Part shown: positions 45,729-55,016 of the stretch, in pieces
How positions within the stretch are numbered: position 1 is the stretch's first letter
How the letters are laid out: every line of letters starts with the position of its first letter
NCBI RefSeq assembly: GCF_003129605.1
Contig: NZ_QBDX01000004.1
Coordinates: 496,001 to 560,000, forward strand
Length of the DNA stretch: 64,000 bases
Direction: 5' to 3'
Source: Hyphobacterium indicum
GTDB lineage: Bacteria > Pseudomonadota > Alphaproteobacteria > Caulobacterales > Maricaulaceae
Made by a program: the position numbers and the translations under genes
Notes under the pieces: model-generated
What the model was told of the DNA's origin: nothing
The model's database searches: none
What the model saw: the letters and a program-made list of their open reading frames with translations, nothing else

Positions 45729-46664
45729 CTATTCCGCAGGCGTGGCATCCTGCGGCGCTTCGCGGCGCGGCCGGACCGGCTTCTCCACGCCGGCCATTTT
45801 CTTGATCGCCCTGGTCGTCAGCCGGGATCCGTCCGGCGACCAGCCCGGCGGCGCGAAGATATAGGCAAGCGCATGCCTGAAAGATTTTGCGGACGCCACG
45901 TCCTTGATGATGCCCCACCATTCGTGAACGGCAATGCGCAGCGGGTTGTAAGTGCCCAGATTGCGCACAATGCCATAGCGGCAGGGCTCCTCATCCAGCT
46001 CCGCCTGGAACGTCCCGAACATCCGGTCCCAAATGATGAAGACGCCGGCATAATTCCGGTCGAGATAGACCGGATTTGTCGCATGGTGGACCCGGTGGTG
46101 CGACGGCGTATTCATCACCGCCTCGATCGGGGCCGGCAGACGCCGGATCACTTCGGTATGAATCCAGAACTGATAGATCAGATTGAGGCCGCCACAGAAG
46201 GCGACCATGGCCGGCGGAAAGCCGAGAAGGATCATCCAGGCACCGAACCAGATGAATTTCAGGGTGAAGATATTGAACCAGGGCTGCCGCAATGCCGTGG
46301 TCAGATTGTAATGCTGCGAGGAATGATGGGTGACGTGATCCGCCCAGAACCAGCGCACGGTATGGGCAAAGCGGTGTGACCAGTAATAGACGAAATCGTC
46401 CAGTACGAAGCACACGATCCAGACATACCAGGCCCAGCCCAGATCAAAGAGGGCAAAGGGCACAAGAAAGGCCAGCCAGGTGGCACCGACGGCGGCAAAC
46501 ACAATGCCGGCGGCCGTATTTCCAAGCCCCATGGCCAGGCTGGCACCGGAATCCCGGGGTTCGAATTTCGCCTTGCCCGTATGCCGCGCATAAATCAGCT
46601 CGGCAATAATCAGCAGGATGAAAAACGGGATCGCGTACTGAATGGGATCGGGAAGGTCGGTCAT
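45729..46664 (-). CDS. Fatty-acid hydroxylase / sterol desaturase family membrane protein
   Basis: A 311-aa polytopic protein with the eight-His diiron boxes of the family: HRFAH, HVTHHSSQH and SHHRVHH. At least four hydrophobic stretches alternate with these. The family hydroxylates or desaturates lipids at the membrane. It begins 4 bases after the preceding small-protein stop, so the two are likely co-transcribed. The ferritin-like gene 94 bases downstream may be in the same pathway. Confidence 0.9.
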   Translation of the reverse strand: MTDLPDPIQYAIPFFILLIIAELIYARHTGKAKFEPRDSGASLAMGLGNTAAGIVFAAVGATWLAFLVPFALFDLGWAWYVWIVCFVLDDFVYYWSHRFAHTVRWFWADHVTHHSSQHYNLTTALRQPWFNIFTLKFIWFGAWMILLGFPPAMVAFCGGLNLIYQFWIHTEVIRRLPAPIEAVMNTPSHHRVHHATNPVYLDRNYAGVFIIWDRMFGTFQAELDEEPCRYGIVRNLGTYNPLRIAVHEWWGIIKDVASAKSFRHALAYIFAPPGWSPDGSRLTTRAIKKMAGVEKPVRPRREAPQDATPAE

Positions 46665-46668
46665 GGCG

Positions 46669-47079
46669 CTATCTGTCTCCCGTCAGCCGCGCCTGCCATT
46701 CCGCAGCCGCACTCGCATCATCAAAGGCAAATCTTGTATCCGGAAAGGTAAAATCGTGAAAGCGCAGGCTCAGGACATTATCGTCAACCCTGGCCCGTGC
46801 AATGTCGGCCGGCGCAATCAACCGCGTTACCAGGATATCGCCCTGCGCGGCCACCAGGCCGATCCTGTCCGTATTTTTCTCCAGAACGATGGCAGCGCGA
46901 TGATCTTTGGCGATGATCCCGTCTGCAGGCTCGAACGCCAGTAAATCCTGCTTCAGCCGGGCCGCCGCCTCTTCAAGCGACTCCACCCGCGACGGGGTCC
47001 ATCCACCCATCCAGACATTGAGCCCGATGAGCGCGGCAATCGCGACGGCCGAAACCAGTATGATGATCAGCGAGGTCAT
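46669..47079 (-). CDS. Small membrane-anchored protein of unknown function
   Basis: A 136-aa protein that I do not recognise. One N-terminal membrane helix (LIIILVSAVAIAALIGLNVW) is followed by a soluble domain with mixed beta strands (FTFPDTRFAFDDASAAAEWQ). It is 4 bases from the sterol-desaturase-family gene and upstream of it. The receptor terminator ends just 21 bases before its start, leaving little room for a promoter of its own; read-through past the terminator or a start inside it are the options. Confidence 0.65.
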   Translation of the reverse strand: MTSLIIILVSAVAIAALIGLNVWMGGWTPSRVESLEEAAARLKQDLLAFEPADGIIAKDHRAAIVLEKNTDRIGLVAAQGDILVTRLIAPADIARARVDDNVLSLRFHDFTFPDTRFAFDDASAAAEWQARLTGDR

Positions 47080-47095
47080 ATCCGGATTTTCTGCA

Positions 47096-47127
47096 TGAAA
47101 AAGGGCGGAGGCAAGACCTCCGCCCTT
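47096..47127 (-). terminator. Intrinsic terminator of the second TonB receptor
   Basis: Perfect 11-bp stem AAGGGCGGAGG/CCTCCGCCCTT at 47101-47111 and 47117-47127, loop of 5. On the minus strand TTTC follows the stem. It lies 22 bases past the receptor stop. Confidence 0.88.
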
Positions 47128-47149
47128 TCCCTTTTGTCGCAGGCCGTGA

Positions 47150-49702
47150 CTAGTTCCGGATACGGAAGGTCACACCATAGGTCCGGGGATCGCCCGGATA
47201 GCCATTGATATTGCCTGGCAAGGTCGAGTCGAAGGAGCCTTGCAGATATTCCTCATCTGCCAGATTGCGGCCCCAGACCTGAACTTCCCAGCGGCCGTCA
47301 TCTGCCGTCAGCCCGACACTGCCATTCAGCAGAGTAAAGGCATCCTGCGTCTGCAGCGGATCAAGCTGGGTGGTCAGGAAAGCGTCATCGCGGAAATAGA
47401 CTTCACCACGCAGGAAGAAGTCCAGATTGTCGGAAATCGGCCGTTGATAAAGCGCCGTCACGTTCCCTGTCAGCTCGGGGCTGCCGCGGTCACGGCCCGA
47501 CAAATCCTGCACCGGAACCAGTGCCGGTGACGTCGCGCTCGGACGGAAGTTACAGTTGGACGTATCCGATACCGGGCAAGGACCGTCGGTGAAGGTGACA
47601 TACTTGTCTTCCCACAGCCAGATCAGGCCGCCGGTAAAGGTCAGGCTCTCGGTGGGCTGGAACAGGGCTTCCAGTTCCAGACCGGTGATCTGGATTTCGC
47701 CCGCATTGTCCGGAACGAAGGACGAGCCGGTGAAGACGTTGGTCTGGAAGTCCTCGACATTCTGACGGAAGGCAGCAGCGTTCAGCATCAGCACGTCGCC
47801 AATGGTCGATTTCACACCGACTTCCCAGGCCGTAACCGTCTCCGGGTCAAAGGTGAAGCTGCCCACGCGGGCCGCGGCAGAGTCGAGTGCGAAACCACCG
47901 CCCTTGTAACCCTGCGTGTAGGACGCATAGAGGTTGACGTCATCCGTCGCATCATAGCTGAGAATCAGCGTCCCCGAGAGATTCGAGTCCGAACGCGAGG
48001 AATTGAAGTCCGGAGCCGGCGGGAAGAATTGCAAGGCTCCGAGACCCAGCAGCGTATTGACATTCGGGTCCACGGCGGCCGCCTGGGCGCCCGCAACAAT
48101 TTGCGCAAACCCGGCCGGGTTGGCCGTCTGGACGAAATTGACGTTGGCCGGCGTGAACGGCAGGCCGGTTGCCTGTGTGAACGCCGCCGGGAAGATCAGC
48201 GCATTGAAGCCGATCTGCACGAAATCCAGCGCCGCAAACGGGTCCTGGATCGAGATGTCCGAACGCGCATCTTTTTCGTCATTGGTGTAGCGAAGGCCGC
48301 CCGTGATCGTCAGGCGGTCATTCACATGCCAGTCCAGCTGACCAAAGAGGGCGAAGCTGTCATTATTCTGCCAGAAGGTCGAAGATTGACCCGAGCCGGC
48401 CGCCAGATATTGACCCGGCACACAGCCGCCAATGAACGGGCCTTGCGGGCCGTTACACAGCGCTTCCACCAGACCGACAGCACTGCCCGGTGTGAACGGA
48501 TTGCCGTCCAGATCGGAGAACAGGTCGGCGAAAGGCCGGATCATCGGCCCCTGGCGGGTAATGTTTGTCGTGTTCAGGTTCTGGTGGAAGAAATAGGCAC
48601 CGAACAGGTAATCCACATTCCGGTCACCGGTCGAGGTCATCCGGAATTCCTGCGTCGTCGTCTGGTAATCCTGATCCAGGAAACGGCGCTGGTTGAAGGG
48701 CTGATCCACCCAGTCCGGGTCAATATCCTGCTCTTCATCATAGGCCCGGTAGGCGGTGATCGAGGTGAAGGTAAATCCGTCAAACTCGTAATTCAGCTCG
48801 GCTGAAAGACCGCCGCTATCGACCACTGACAGAACGCTGCCATCAATCGCGATTCGTCCCGAATAGGGATTCACCGGCAACTGGGTCACGCCGAGAATGG
48901 TGAAAGCACCGGCGTTCTGAGGAGACACCCGCGTAAACGGAGCCGCGCAGCAATTTTCTTCAATCTGCTGCATGTCACCGATAATCCGCAGCGACAGGCG
49001 GTCATTCGGTTCAAAGAACAACTGGCCGCGCCAGCCCCAGCGATCCCGCTCGTTCACATCCCGGCCATCCGGAACATTGACGATGAAACCATCACGCTGG
49101 TTGATGTTGACGTCGAGGCGGCCGGCAATGCCTTCGCCCAGACCGCTTTCAATCATGCCGCGGAACGTCCGTTGATTGAACTCGCCCAGCGTCATTTCGG
49201 CTTCATAGCCGAAATCGTCCGACGGGGTCTGCGTGACGAAATTGATCACGCCGGCAGAGGTGTTCTTCCCGAACAGGGTTGACTGCGGGCCGCGCAGAAC
49301 TTCGATCCGTTCCACGCCAAGGAAGTCACCGATCGAGGCCCCGTTGCGGGAACGGTAGACGCCGTCCACAAAAACGCCGACCGAGGGCTCGATACCGAAG
49401 TTGAAGGTCGAAGACCCGACGCCCCGGATGGAGAAGCTGGTGTTCGAAGACGACGCATTCTGGGAAACCGACAATGACGGCACGAGTGTCTGGAGGTCCC
49501 GTACATCGCGCAATTGCGATTGTTCCAGCACATCGCCCGAAACAGCCGTTACGGCCACAGGCGTGTCTTGCAGCGTGGTTTCACGCCGTTGTGCGGTCAC
49601 CGTAATGGTGTCCATTGTCTGTGAATAGACCGGAGCTGCCGCAATCACGGCCATCGCCAGCGCAGTCGAACCGAGTGCCAGTTCGCGAATGGATTTCTGC
49701 AT
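47150..49702 (-). CDS. TonB-dependent outer-membrane receptor
   Basis: An 850-aa receptor. Signal peptide to about residue 27 (AAPVYSQ), TonB-box-like DTITVTAQRRETTLQDTPVAV, a plug (VERIEVLRGPQSTLFGKNT and SAGVINFVTQTP) and a 22-strand-type barrel ending TYGVTFRIRN. It belongs to the broad family of receptors found near catabolic genes in sphingomonad-like and Hyphomonas-like bacteria. It is divergent from the hydrolase-GMC-ALDH-SDR run, so it may import their substrate. GGGGGAG precedes the ATG. Confidence 0.93.
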   Translation of the reverse strand: MQKSIRELALGSTALAMAVIAAAPVYSQTMDTITVTAQRRETTLQDTPVAVTAVSGDVLEQSQLRDVRDLQTLVPSLSVSQNASSSNTSFSIRGVGSSTFNFGIEPSVGVFVDGVYRSRNGASIGDFLGVERIEVLRGPQSTLFGKNTSAGVINFVTQTPSDDFGYEAEMTLGEFNQRTFRGMIESGLGEGIAGRLDVNINQRDGFIVNVPDGRDVNERDRWGWRGQLFFEPNDRLSLRIIGDMQQIEENCCAAPFTRVSPQNAGAFTILGVTQLPVNPYSGRIAIDGSVLSVVDSGGLSAELNYEFDGFTFTSITAYRAYDEEQDIDPDWVDQPFNQRRFLDQDYQTTTQEFRMTSTGDRNVDYLFGAYFFHQNLNTTNITRQGPMIRPFADLFSDLDGNPFTPGSAVGLVEALCNGPQGPFIGGCVPGQYLAAGSGQSSTFWQNNDSFALFGQLDWHVNDRLTITGGLRYTNDEKDARSDISIQDPFAALDFVQIGFNALIFPAAFTQATGLPFTPANVNFVQTANPAGFAQIVAGAQAAAVDPNVNTLLGLGALQFFPPAPDFNSSRSDSNLSGTLILSYDATDDVNLYASYTQGYKGGGFALDSAAARVGSFTFDPETVTAWEVGVKSTIGDVLMLNAAAFRQNVEDFQTNVFTGSSFVPDNAGEIQITGLELEALFQPTESLTFTGGLIWLWEDKYVTFTDGPCPVSDTSNCNFRPSATSPALVPVQDLSGRDRGSPELTGNVTALYQRPISDNLDFFLRGEVYFRDDAFLTTQLDPLQTQDAFTLLNGSVGLTADDGRWEVQVWGRNLADEEYLQGSFDSTLPGNINGYPGDPRTYGVTFRIRN

Positions 49703-49877
49703 ATTTCTCCCCCTGGATCACCGCGTTTCTCTTGCGGCTTGAGCTTTTATTGCGCCTACTAGATCAAACTTCGATGCTCTTGTCAGTAGCGAACGCGCAA
49801 CAGGCGAGCATCCGAATGCATCGGCACCTGCAAGTCATGTGCCTGATACGGGTTAACAGGGGGGAAATGATACCGCT
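49703..49877. promoter_or_regulatory. Divergent promoter region, receptor versus catabolic genes
   Basis: 175 bases with no gene seen. It should hold the promoters of the receptor (minus) and of the serine hydrolase (plus). A G-run (49859-49864) lies 13-19 bases before the hydrolase ATG, rather far for a normal ribosome-binding site. I did not find a strong palindrome here. Confidence 0.5.
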
Positions 49878-51083
49878 ATGGTTTTGAGAATTCTGGGCGG
49901 CGTATTGCTGCTGATTGTGGCGCTGGTCTCGATTGCGGCCAGCTGGTTTTTCCGGCCCTGGTCGGATTATTCGCCCGCCAGAGTGCAGGCGGCCTTCCAG
50001 CCGGAGAATATTATCGATGTCTCGCTGAACATGGCGAGCTACTTCCCGTATGCGGATCTCGAGGCCACTGATCCCGATCCCCTGCCGCGCGAAACACGCC
50101 CGCTGGATGTATCCTACGAATTCGACGGCGAAACGCGGTCGCTGGGCCAGTATCTTGAACTCACCAGTGCGCTGGGTCTGGTCGTCGTGCACGACGGGGT
50201 CATTGTGCACGAGCAGTATCTCAATGGGGCGGACGAGATGAGCCGGCCGACCTCCTGGTCCGTCGCCAAGAGCTTTGTTGCCACGCTGATCGCCATGGCA
50301 CTGCAGGAAGGCCGGATCGACAGCCTCGATCAGCTGGCCCGGGAATTTGCACCGCAGTTCGAAGGATCGGCGTTTGGCGAGACATCCCTTCGGCATTTGC
50401 TGATGATGTCGACGGGTATCGATTTCGTGGAGGATTATGATGATCCCGACTCGGATGTCGGCGTTCTGTTCGCGGATCCCTTTGTCTGGGGCAGCGATAT
50501 CGACCAGTCCCTGCTGCAGTTCGAGCGCGTGACGGACCCCGGAACGGAACTCGACTACATCTCCTCGGCCAGCCATGTGCTGTCGGCTGTTCTGCGCGGC
50601 ATCTATGATCAGCCGCTTCATCAGATCGTTCAGGAAAAGATCTGGACGCCGCTGGGCATGGAAAGTGATGCCTACTGGAACCAGAACATTATGGGCGAAG
50701 ACGGTGTCGCGCTGGGCTATTGCTGTCTCAATGCCCGGCCGGTGGATTATGCCCGCCTTGGCCTGCTCTATCTCAGTGACGGTGTCTGGGACGGCGAACG
50801 CCTTCTGCCCGAAGGCTGGGTCGAGATGGCCACGCGCGCCAATGCGCCCTTCCAGGAGGCCGATGCCACTTATCCCTTGCGGGGATATGGATTGCATTTC
50901 TGGTTCCCGGAAACCGATCGCGGCGAATTTTTTGCGGCCGGGATTTATGGCCAGTACATCTGGGTCGATCCCTCACGCAATCTGGTGATTTCCCGCTTTG
51001 CCGCCGACCCGCAATGGGGGCCGAACACCGCCGAGACGTTTGCCGCCTTCCGCGCCATCGCGGCTGAAGTGGCGGGAGAATAG
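49878..51083 (+). CDS. Membrane-anchored serine hydrolase (NylB/beta-lactamase fold)
   Basis: A 401-aa protein with an N-terminal membrane helix (LRILGGVLLLIVALVSIAA) and the beta-lactamase fold. Catalytic S-x-x-K is in TSWSVAKSF and the Tyr motif in YISSASHVL. It resembles 6-aminohexanoate-dimer hydrolase and other amide/ester hydrolases more than true beta-lactamases. It is the first gene of a plus-strand run with the GMC oxidoreductase starting 2 bases after its stop. It could release an alcohol from an ester or amide for the next enzymes. Confidence 0.85.
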   Translation: MVLRILGGVLLLIVALVSIAASWFFRPWSDYSPARVQAAFQPENIIDVSLNMASYFPYADLEATDPDPLPRETRPLDVSYEFDGETRSLGQYLELTSALGLVVVHDGVIVHEQYLNGADEMSRPTSWSVAKSFVATLIAMALQEGRIDSLDQLAREFAPQFEGSAFGETSLRHLLMMSTGIDFVEDYDDPDSDVGVLFADPFVWGSDIDQSLLQFERVTDPGTELDYISSASHVLSAVLRGIYDQPLHQIVQEKIWTPLGMESDAYWNQNIMGEDGVALGYCCLNARPVDYARLGLLYLSDGVWDGERLLPEGWVEMATRANAPFQEADATYPLRGYGLHFWFPETDRGEFFAAGIYGQYIWVDPSRNLVISRFAADPQWGPNTAETFAAFRAIAAEVAGE

Positions 51084-51085
51084 TC

Positions 51086-52690
51086 ATGACGGACCATGCA
51101 ACAGAATTCGACTATATCATCGTCGGCGCGGGCTCGGCGGGATGTGTTGTGGCCGAACACCTGTCGCGCGACCGGGATGTCACCATCTGCATTCTCGAAG
51201 CCGGCAAGTCGGACAATCATCCCAACATCCGCACGCCCATGCTGCTCAAGGAGGTCGTCTCCGGCGGCCCCTTCAACTGGAATTATGAAACCGAGCCGCA
51301 GCAGCGGCTGAACAACCGCCGCCTGTTCTGGCCGCGTGGCAAGACTCTGGGCGGATCCTCCTCCATCAACGCCATGCACTATATGCGCGGCGCGCCGGAA
51401 AATTTCGACGAATGGGGCAAGATGATCGGCGACCCGCGCTGGAACTGGGCCGACGCGCTGGAGCGTTTCAGACGGCAGGAAAACAATAATGCCTTCTCCG
51501 GCCCGCTGCATGGAAATGACGGACCGCTTCACGTCCAGTCCATCCCGAAACTCAACCCCCTGACCCGGCTCTTCCTTGAAGCCGGTGGCGAGCTGCAATA
51601 CCCGGAGAACGACGACTTCAACGGCGAAAAGCAATATGGCTTTGGTCCCTATCAGGTGACCATGAACGGTCCGCGCCGGTGGAGCGCAGCCGATGCCTTC
51701 CTGCGTCCGGCACTGGAGCGCGGCAATATCACCGTCATCACCGAGGCGCTCGCCCACAGGGTCCGGCTCGACGGCAAGCGGGCCACCGGCGTGCTCGTTG
51801 ATATCAGGGGAGCACTGACCGAACTGACGGCCCGCAAGGAGGTGATCCTGTCTGGCGGCGCAATCAATTCACCGCAATTGCTGCAGCTGTCCGGCATCGG
51901 CGATGCGGACTGGCTTCGCGCCGCCGGCGTCACGCCCGAGGTCGACCTGCCCGGCGTCGGACGCAATCTGCAGGACCATCTCGATATCGCCGCCGTTGCG
52001 ACGGTGAAGACCTCGCAAGCCATTGGCCTCTCAATGCAGCGCCTGCCGAAAAACATCTATGATGTGCTGCGCTGGATGATCCGCGGCGATGGCGATTTCA
52101 CCATCAACCCGGTACAGGGAGGCGCTTTCATTTCATCATCCGTTGCGGAGGATATTCCCGATCTGCAACTGGTCTTCATTCCCGGCTATTCGCTCAATCA
52201 CGGCAAGGAGACCAAAATGGGTCACGGCATGACACTGCATGTCTGCCATCTCTATCCGCAAAGCCGTGGCGAAATCCGGATCAAAAGCGATGATCCGGCG
52301 GAATATCCGGCCATCGACCCCAATTATCTGGCCACCGATTTCGACCTGACGGCCCTGGTCGATGGCTATGAGAAGGTGATCGAGATCCTGCGCGCGCCGG
52401 CGTTCCGCGACGAGTTCGTGGAATGGGTTCACCCTGAAAGCATCGGCTCCCGGGACGATCTGGTCGCGGATATTCGACAGCGGGCCGAAACGCTTTACCA
52501 TCCGACCTCGACCTGCGCGATGGGGGCTGGCGAACTGGCGGTGCTCGATGCGGACTGCAGCGTCAGGGGCGTGACCGGCCTGCGCGTGGTCGATGCGTCG
52601 GCCATGCCGCGCCTGGTGGGCGGAAACACCAATGCGCCAACCATGATGCTGGCCGACAAGGCCGCTGAAATGATCCGCGATCTGGCTTGA
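51086..52690 (+). CDS. GMC-family FAD alcohol dehydrogenase
   Basis: A 534-aa flavoprotein of the glucose-methanol-choline group. FAD motif FDYIIVGAGSAGCVVAEHL, the GKTLGGSSSINAMHYMRG signature, LSGGAINSPQLLQLSGIG and the C-terminal GNTNAPTMMLADKAAEMI with catalytic His region YHPTSTCAMG are all present. It oxidises a primary alcohol to an aldehyde in related systems (AlkJ, choline dehydrogenase). It is 2 bases from the hydrolase and 11 from the aldehyde dehydrogenase, so one operon is likely. Confidence 0.93.
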   Translation: MTDHATEFDYIIVGAGSAGCVVAEHLSRDRDVTICILEAGKSDNHPNIRTPMLLKEVVSGGPFNWNYETEPQQRLNNRRLFWPRGKTLGGSSSINAMHYMRGAPENFDEWGKMIGDPRWNWADALERFRRQENNNAFSGPLHGNDGPLHVQSIPKLNPLTRLFLEAGGELQYPENDDFNGEKQYGFGPYQVTMNGPRRWSAADAFLRPALERGNITVITEALAHRVRLDGKRATGVLVDIRGALTELTARKEVILSGGAINSPQLLQLSGIGDADWLRAAGVTPEVDLPGVGRNLQDHLDIAAVATVKTSQAIGLSMQRLPKNIYDVLRWMIRGDGDFTINPVQGGAFISSSVAEDIPDLQLVFIPGYSLNHGKETKMGHGMTLHVCHLYPQSRGEIRIKSDDPAEYPAIDPNYLATDFDLTALVDGYEKVIEILRAPAFRDEFVEWVHPESIGSRDDLVADIRQRAETLYHPTSTCAMGAGELAVLDADCSVRGVTGLRVVDASAMPRLVGGNTNAPTMMLADKAAEMIRDLA

Positions 52691-52701
52691 GGGAGAGAAA
52701 A

Positions 52702-54108
52702 ATGAGTGATCTGGACAACCGGCAGATCGAGCGCATGGACAATGTTTTCCGTGCGCAGAAAGCCGCTTTCGAGGCCGAACGCCACCGCAGCTACAAGGAT
52801 CGTCTGCGCGATATCGATGCCATCGGCGCGCTGACAAAAAAGCATGCCGACGCCATCAAGGACGCGGCCGCCGCCGACTTCGGCGTACGCTCGCGCTGCG
52901 AAACCCAGCTCACCGAAGTCACCTATATGACCACGGCAGTGAAACACACGCGCCGCCATCTCTGGAGCTGGATGCAGAACAGGAAGGTCTCCATTCCGGG
53001 CAATCTGGCACCGGGCAAGGCCTATATCCGCCGCGAACCGAGAGGTGTCGCCGGCATCATCTCGCCCTGGAATTATCCCTTCCAGCTGGCCTTCTCACCC
53101 ATTCTCGCCGCACTGGCTGCCGGGTGCCGGGTCATGCTCAAGCCATCGGAACTGACGCCCAACATGTCGGAATTGATGCGCAACATGCTGGCCGAGGAAT
53201 TTGACGAAAGCCACGTCGCAGTGCTTCTGGGCGGGCCGGCTGTGGGAGAGGCTTTTACGAAAATTCCGTTCGATCACCTGCTCTACACGGGCTCGACCCA
53301 TGTCGGCCGGCTGGTCGCCAAGGCCGCCGCGGAAAACCTCACCCCCGTCACGCTCGAGCTGGGCGGCAAGTCACCGGTGATTATCGACCAGGGCTTCAAG
53401 GCAAAAGATGCGGCCGCCTCGCTCAGCTTCGGCAAATTCATGAATGCCGGTCAGACCTGTATCGCACCCGATTATGTCCTGGCACCGGCAGACCAGGCGC
53501 GGCCCATTGGGGAAGCGATTATCGCCAAGGCCGAGAAAAGCTATCCGGACTGGGCAACAGACGAAGACTACACGGCCATCGTCTCCGACCGTCATTATGA
53601 CCGCCTCAACGCCATGATCGAGGAAGCAAGATCCGGCGGCGCGGAAATCCTTCAGGCCAGCGGCGGAGATCCCGGCAATGCGCGCAAGATCGCCCCGACC
53701 GTGGTGCTCAATCCGCCCGAGGATTCCAAACTGATGCAGGAGGAAATCTTCGGACCCGTCCTGCCCATTCTCGCGCACAACGGGCTCAATGATGCCATGA
53801 AACGGGTCAATGCCGGGGACCGCCCGCTCGCCCTTTACGTCTATTCGAAAGACAAAAAGGCCGCGCGGCGCGTTCTGGAAGGCACCATCTCCGGCGGCGC
53901 CGTCGTGAACAACACGATGCTGCACTATTCGGTCGAGGATCTGCCCTTTGGCGGGGTCGGCGCCTCCGGCTATGGCGCTTATCATGGCGAGGCCGGCTTC
54001 GAGACCTTCACCCATGCGCGCAGCGTGCTCGAAGTGCCGGTCTGGCATCCGTCACGCCTGATCGCCCCGCCCTATGGCAAACTCTTCGATATGATTGCGA
54101 ACAAATAG
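52702..54108 (+). CDS. Coniferyl-aldehyde-type aldehyde dehydrogenase
   Basis: A 468-aa NAD(P)-dependent enzyme. The catalytic features are GIISPWNYPFQLAFSP, TLELGGKSPVIIDQGF (Glu) and FMNAGQTCIAPDYVL (Cys), then EEIFGPVLPI. The subclass resembles coniferyl aldehyde dehydrogenase, which acts on cinnamyl and other aldehydes. GGGAG precedes the ATG; a TTG 15 bases earlier is less likely. It would oxidise the product of the GMC enzyme to an acid. Confidence 0.92.
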   Translation: MSDLDNRQIERMDNVFRAQKAAFEAERHRSYKDRLRDIDAIGALTKKHADAIKDAAAADFGVRSRCETQLTEVTYMTTAVKHTRRHLWSWMQNRKVSIPGNLAPGKAYIRREPRGVAGIISPWNYPFQLAFSPILAALAAGCRVMLKPSELTPNMSELMRNMLAEEFDESHVAVLLGGPAVGEAFTKIPFDHLLYTGSTHVGRLVAKAAAENLTPVTLELGGKSPVIIDQGFKAKDAAASLSFGKFMNAGQTCIAPDYVLAPADQARPIGEAIIAKAEKSYPDWATDEDYTAIVSDRHYDRLNAMIEEARSGGAEILQASGGDPGNARKIAPTVVLNPPEDSKLMQEEIFGPVLPILAHNGLNDAMKRVNAGDRPLALYVYSKDKKAARRVLEGTISGGAVVNNTMLHYSVEDLPFGGVGASGYGAYHGEAGFETFTHARSVLEVPVWHPSRLIAPPYGKLFDMIANK

Positions 54109-54111
54109 ACC

Positions 54112-54846
54112 ATGCTGACAGACAAGACGGTATTGATCACCGGCGCCTCCCGCGGCGTCGGCAAGGAAACGGCCCGCGCCTGCGCCAAGGCGGGGGCGAA
54201 AGTCATCCTCCATTTCAACGTCAATCAGGATGCCGCGATCAAGCTCGCAAAAGAGATTGATGCGGTTGGCTGCATTGCCGCCGACCTGTCGCAAAAGGGG
54301 GCGGCCGACCGGCTTTGGCTGCAGGCAAAAAACATGGCCGGAAAGGTCGATGCCCTGGTCAACAATGCGGGCGTCTACCGCGAAACACCGCTGCACAACG
54401 CGCAAAGCTGGGACCGGCACTGGATCGAGCAACTCCAAGTCAATATCATGGCCCCGTGCGAACTGATGCGCAACGCCATCAATGACTGGGGTTCAGGGGG
54501 CGGCGCCATCGTCAATATCGCATCCCGCGCCGCCTATCGCGGTGACGGGCCGGATCATGCCGGATATGCGGCGTCAAAAGCCGCGCTGGTCGCCGCATCC
54601 AAAACGCTGGCCCGGGCTCATGCCCACAACAATGCGCTGATCTACACGCTGACACCGGGCTGGATCGAGACCGACATGGCCCCCTCGCGGGTTGAAGCGC
54701 GCGCCGCCGCGGTCGCCGATATTCCGCTGGGACGGGTCGCCCAGCCGCAGGAGATCGCCGCCATGGCGGCCTTCCTTCTGTCCGGCCAGTGCGGATCGGC
54801 AACAGGTTCGGTGATCGACATCAATGGCGCGAGCTTTATGCGCTGA
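54112..54846 (+). CDS. SDR-family reductase (FabG-like)
   Basis: A 244-aa short-chain dehydrogenase with VLITGASRGVGKETARACA, LVNNAGVYRET, the Ser and YAASKAAL catalytic motifs and the end GSVIDINGASFMR. It starts 3 bases after the aldehyde dehydrogenase. It may act on a keto or hydroxy form of the same substrate. The 45-bp repeat starts 3 bases past its stop codon. A short C-terminal echo of an SDR gene lies at about 54949-54993. Confidence 0.92.
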   Translation: MLTDKTVLITGASRGVGKETARACAKAGAKVILHFNVNQDAAIKLAKEIDAVGCIAADLSQKGAADRLWLQAKNMAGKVDALVNNAGVYRETPLHNAQSWDRHWIEQLQVNIMAPCELMRNAINDWGSGGGAIVNIASRAAYRGDGPDHAGYAASKAALVAASKTLARAHAHNNALIYTLTPGWIETDMAPSRVEARAAAVADIPLGRVAQPQEIAAMAAFLLSGQCGSATGSVIDINGASFMR

Positions 54847-54849
54847 GCT

Positions 54850-54894
54850 GACTCCCCATCCGCGCAAACCCTGCTAGATTTCCTGTGAACGCCG
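54850..54894. repeat. 45-bp direct repeat, left copy
   Basis: Identical over 45 bases to 57387-57431, in the same orientation. It begins with GACTCCCCATCCGCGC and ends with GTGAACGCCG. The matching bases stop at both ends, so the boundaries are sharp. It follows the SDR stop by 3 bases. Confidence 0.95.
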
Positions 54895-55016
54895 ATATCG
54901 CAAATCCCCGTTCCACAATCAGCAGCATTGGTGTACTGGGTCGATTGAGTAGCGGTAGGCGAGATCACCGATATCAATGGTGCGAAGGACTAAATGGTAA
55001 ACCGTGTCGAGCTAAC

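Noticed and set aside
54843-54905. tRNA-type attachment site for the insert
   Set aside because: The 45-bp repeat does not fold or read as the end of a tRNA, and no integrase is near. It may still be a recombination site of another kind.
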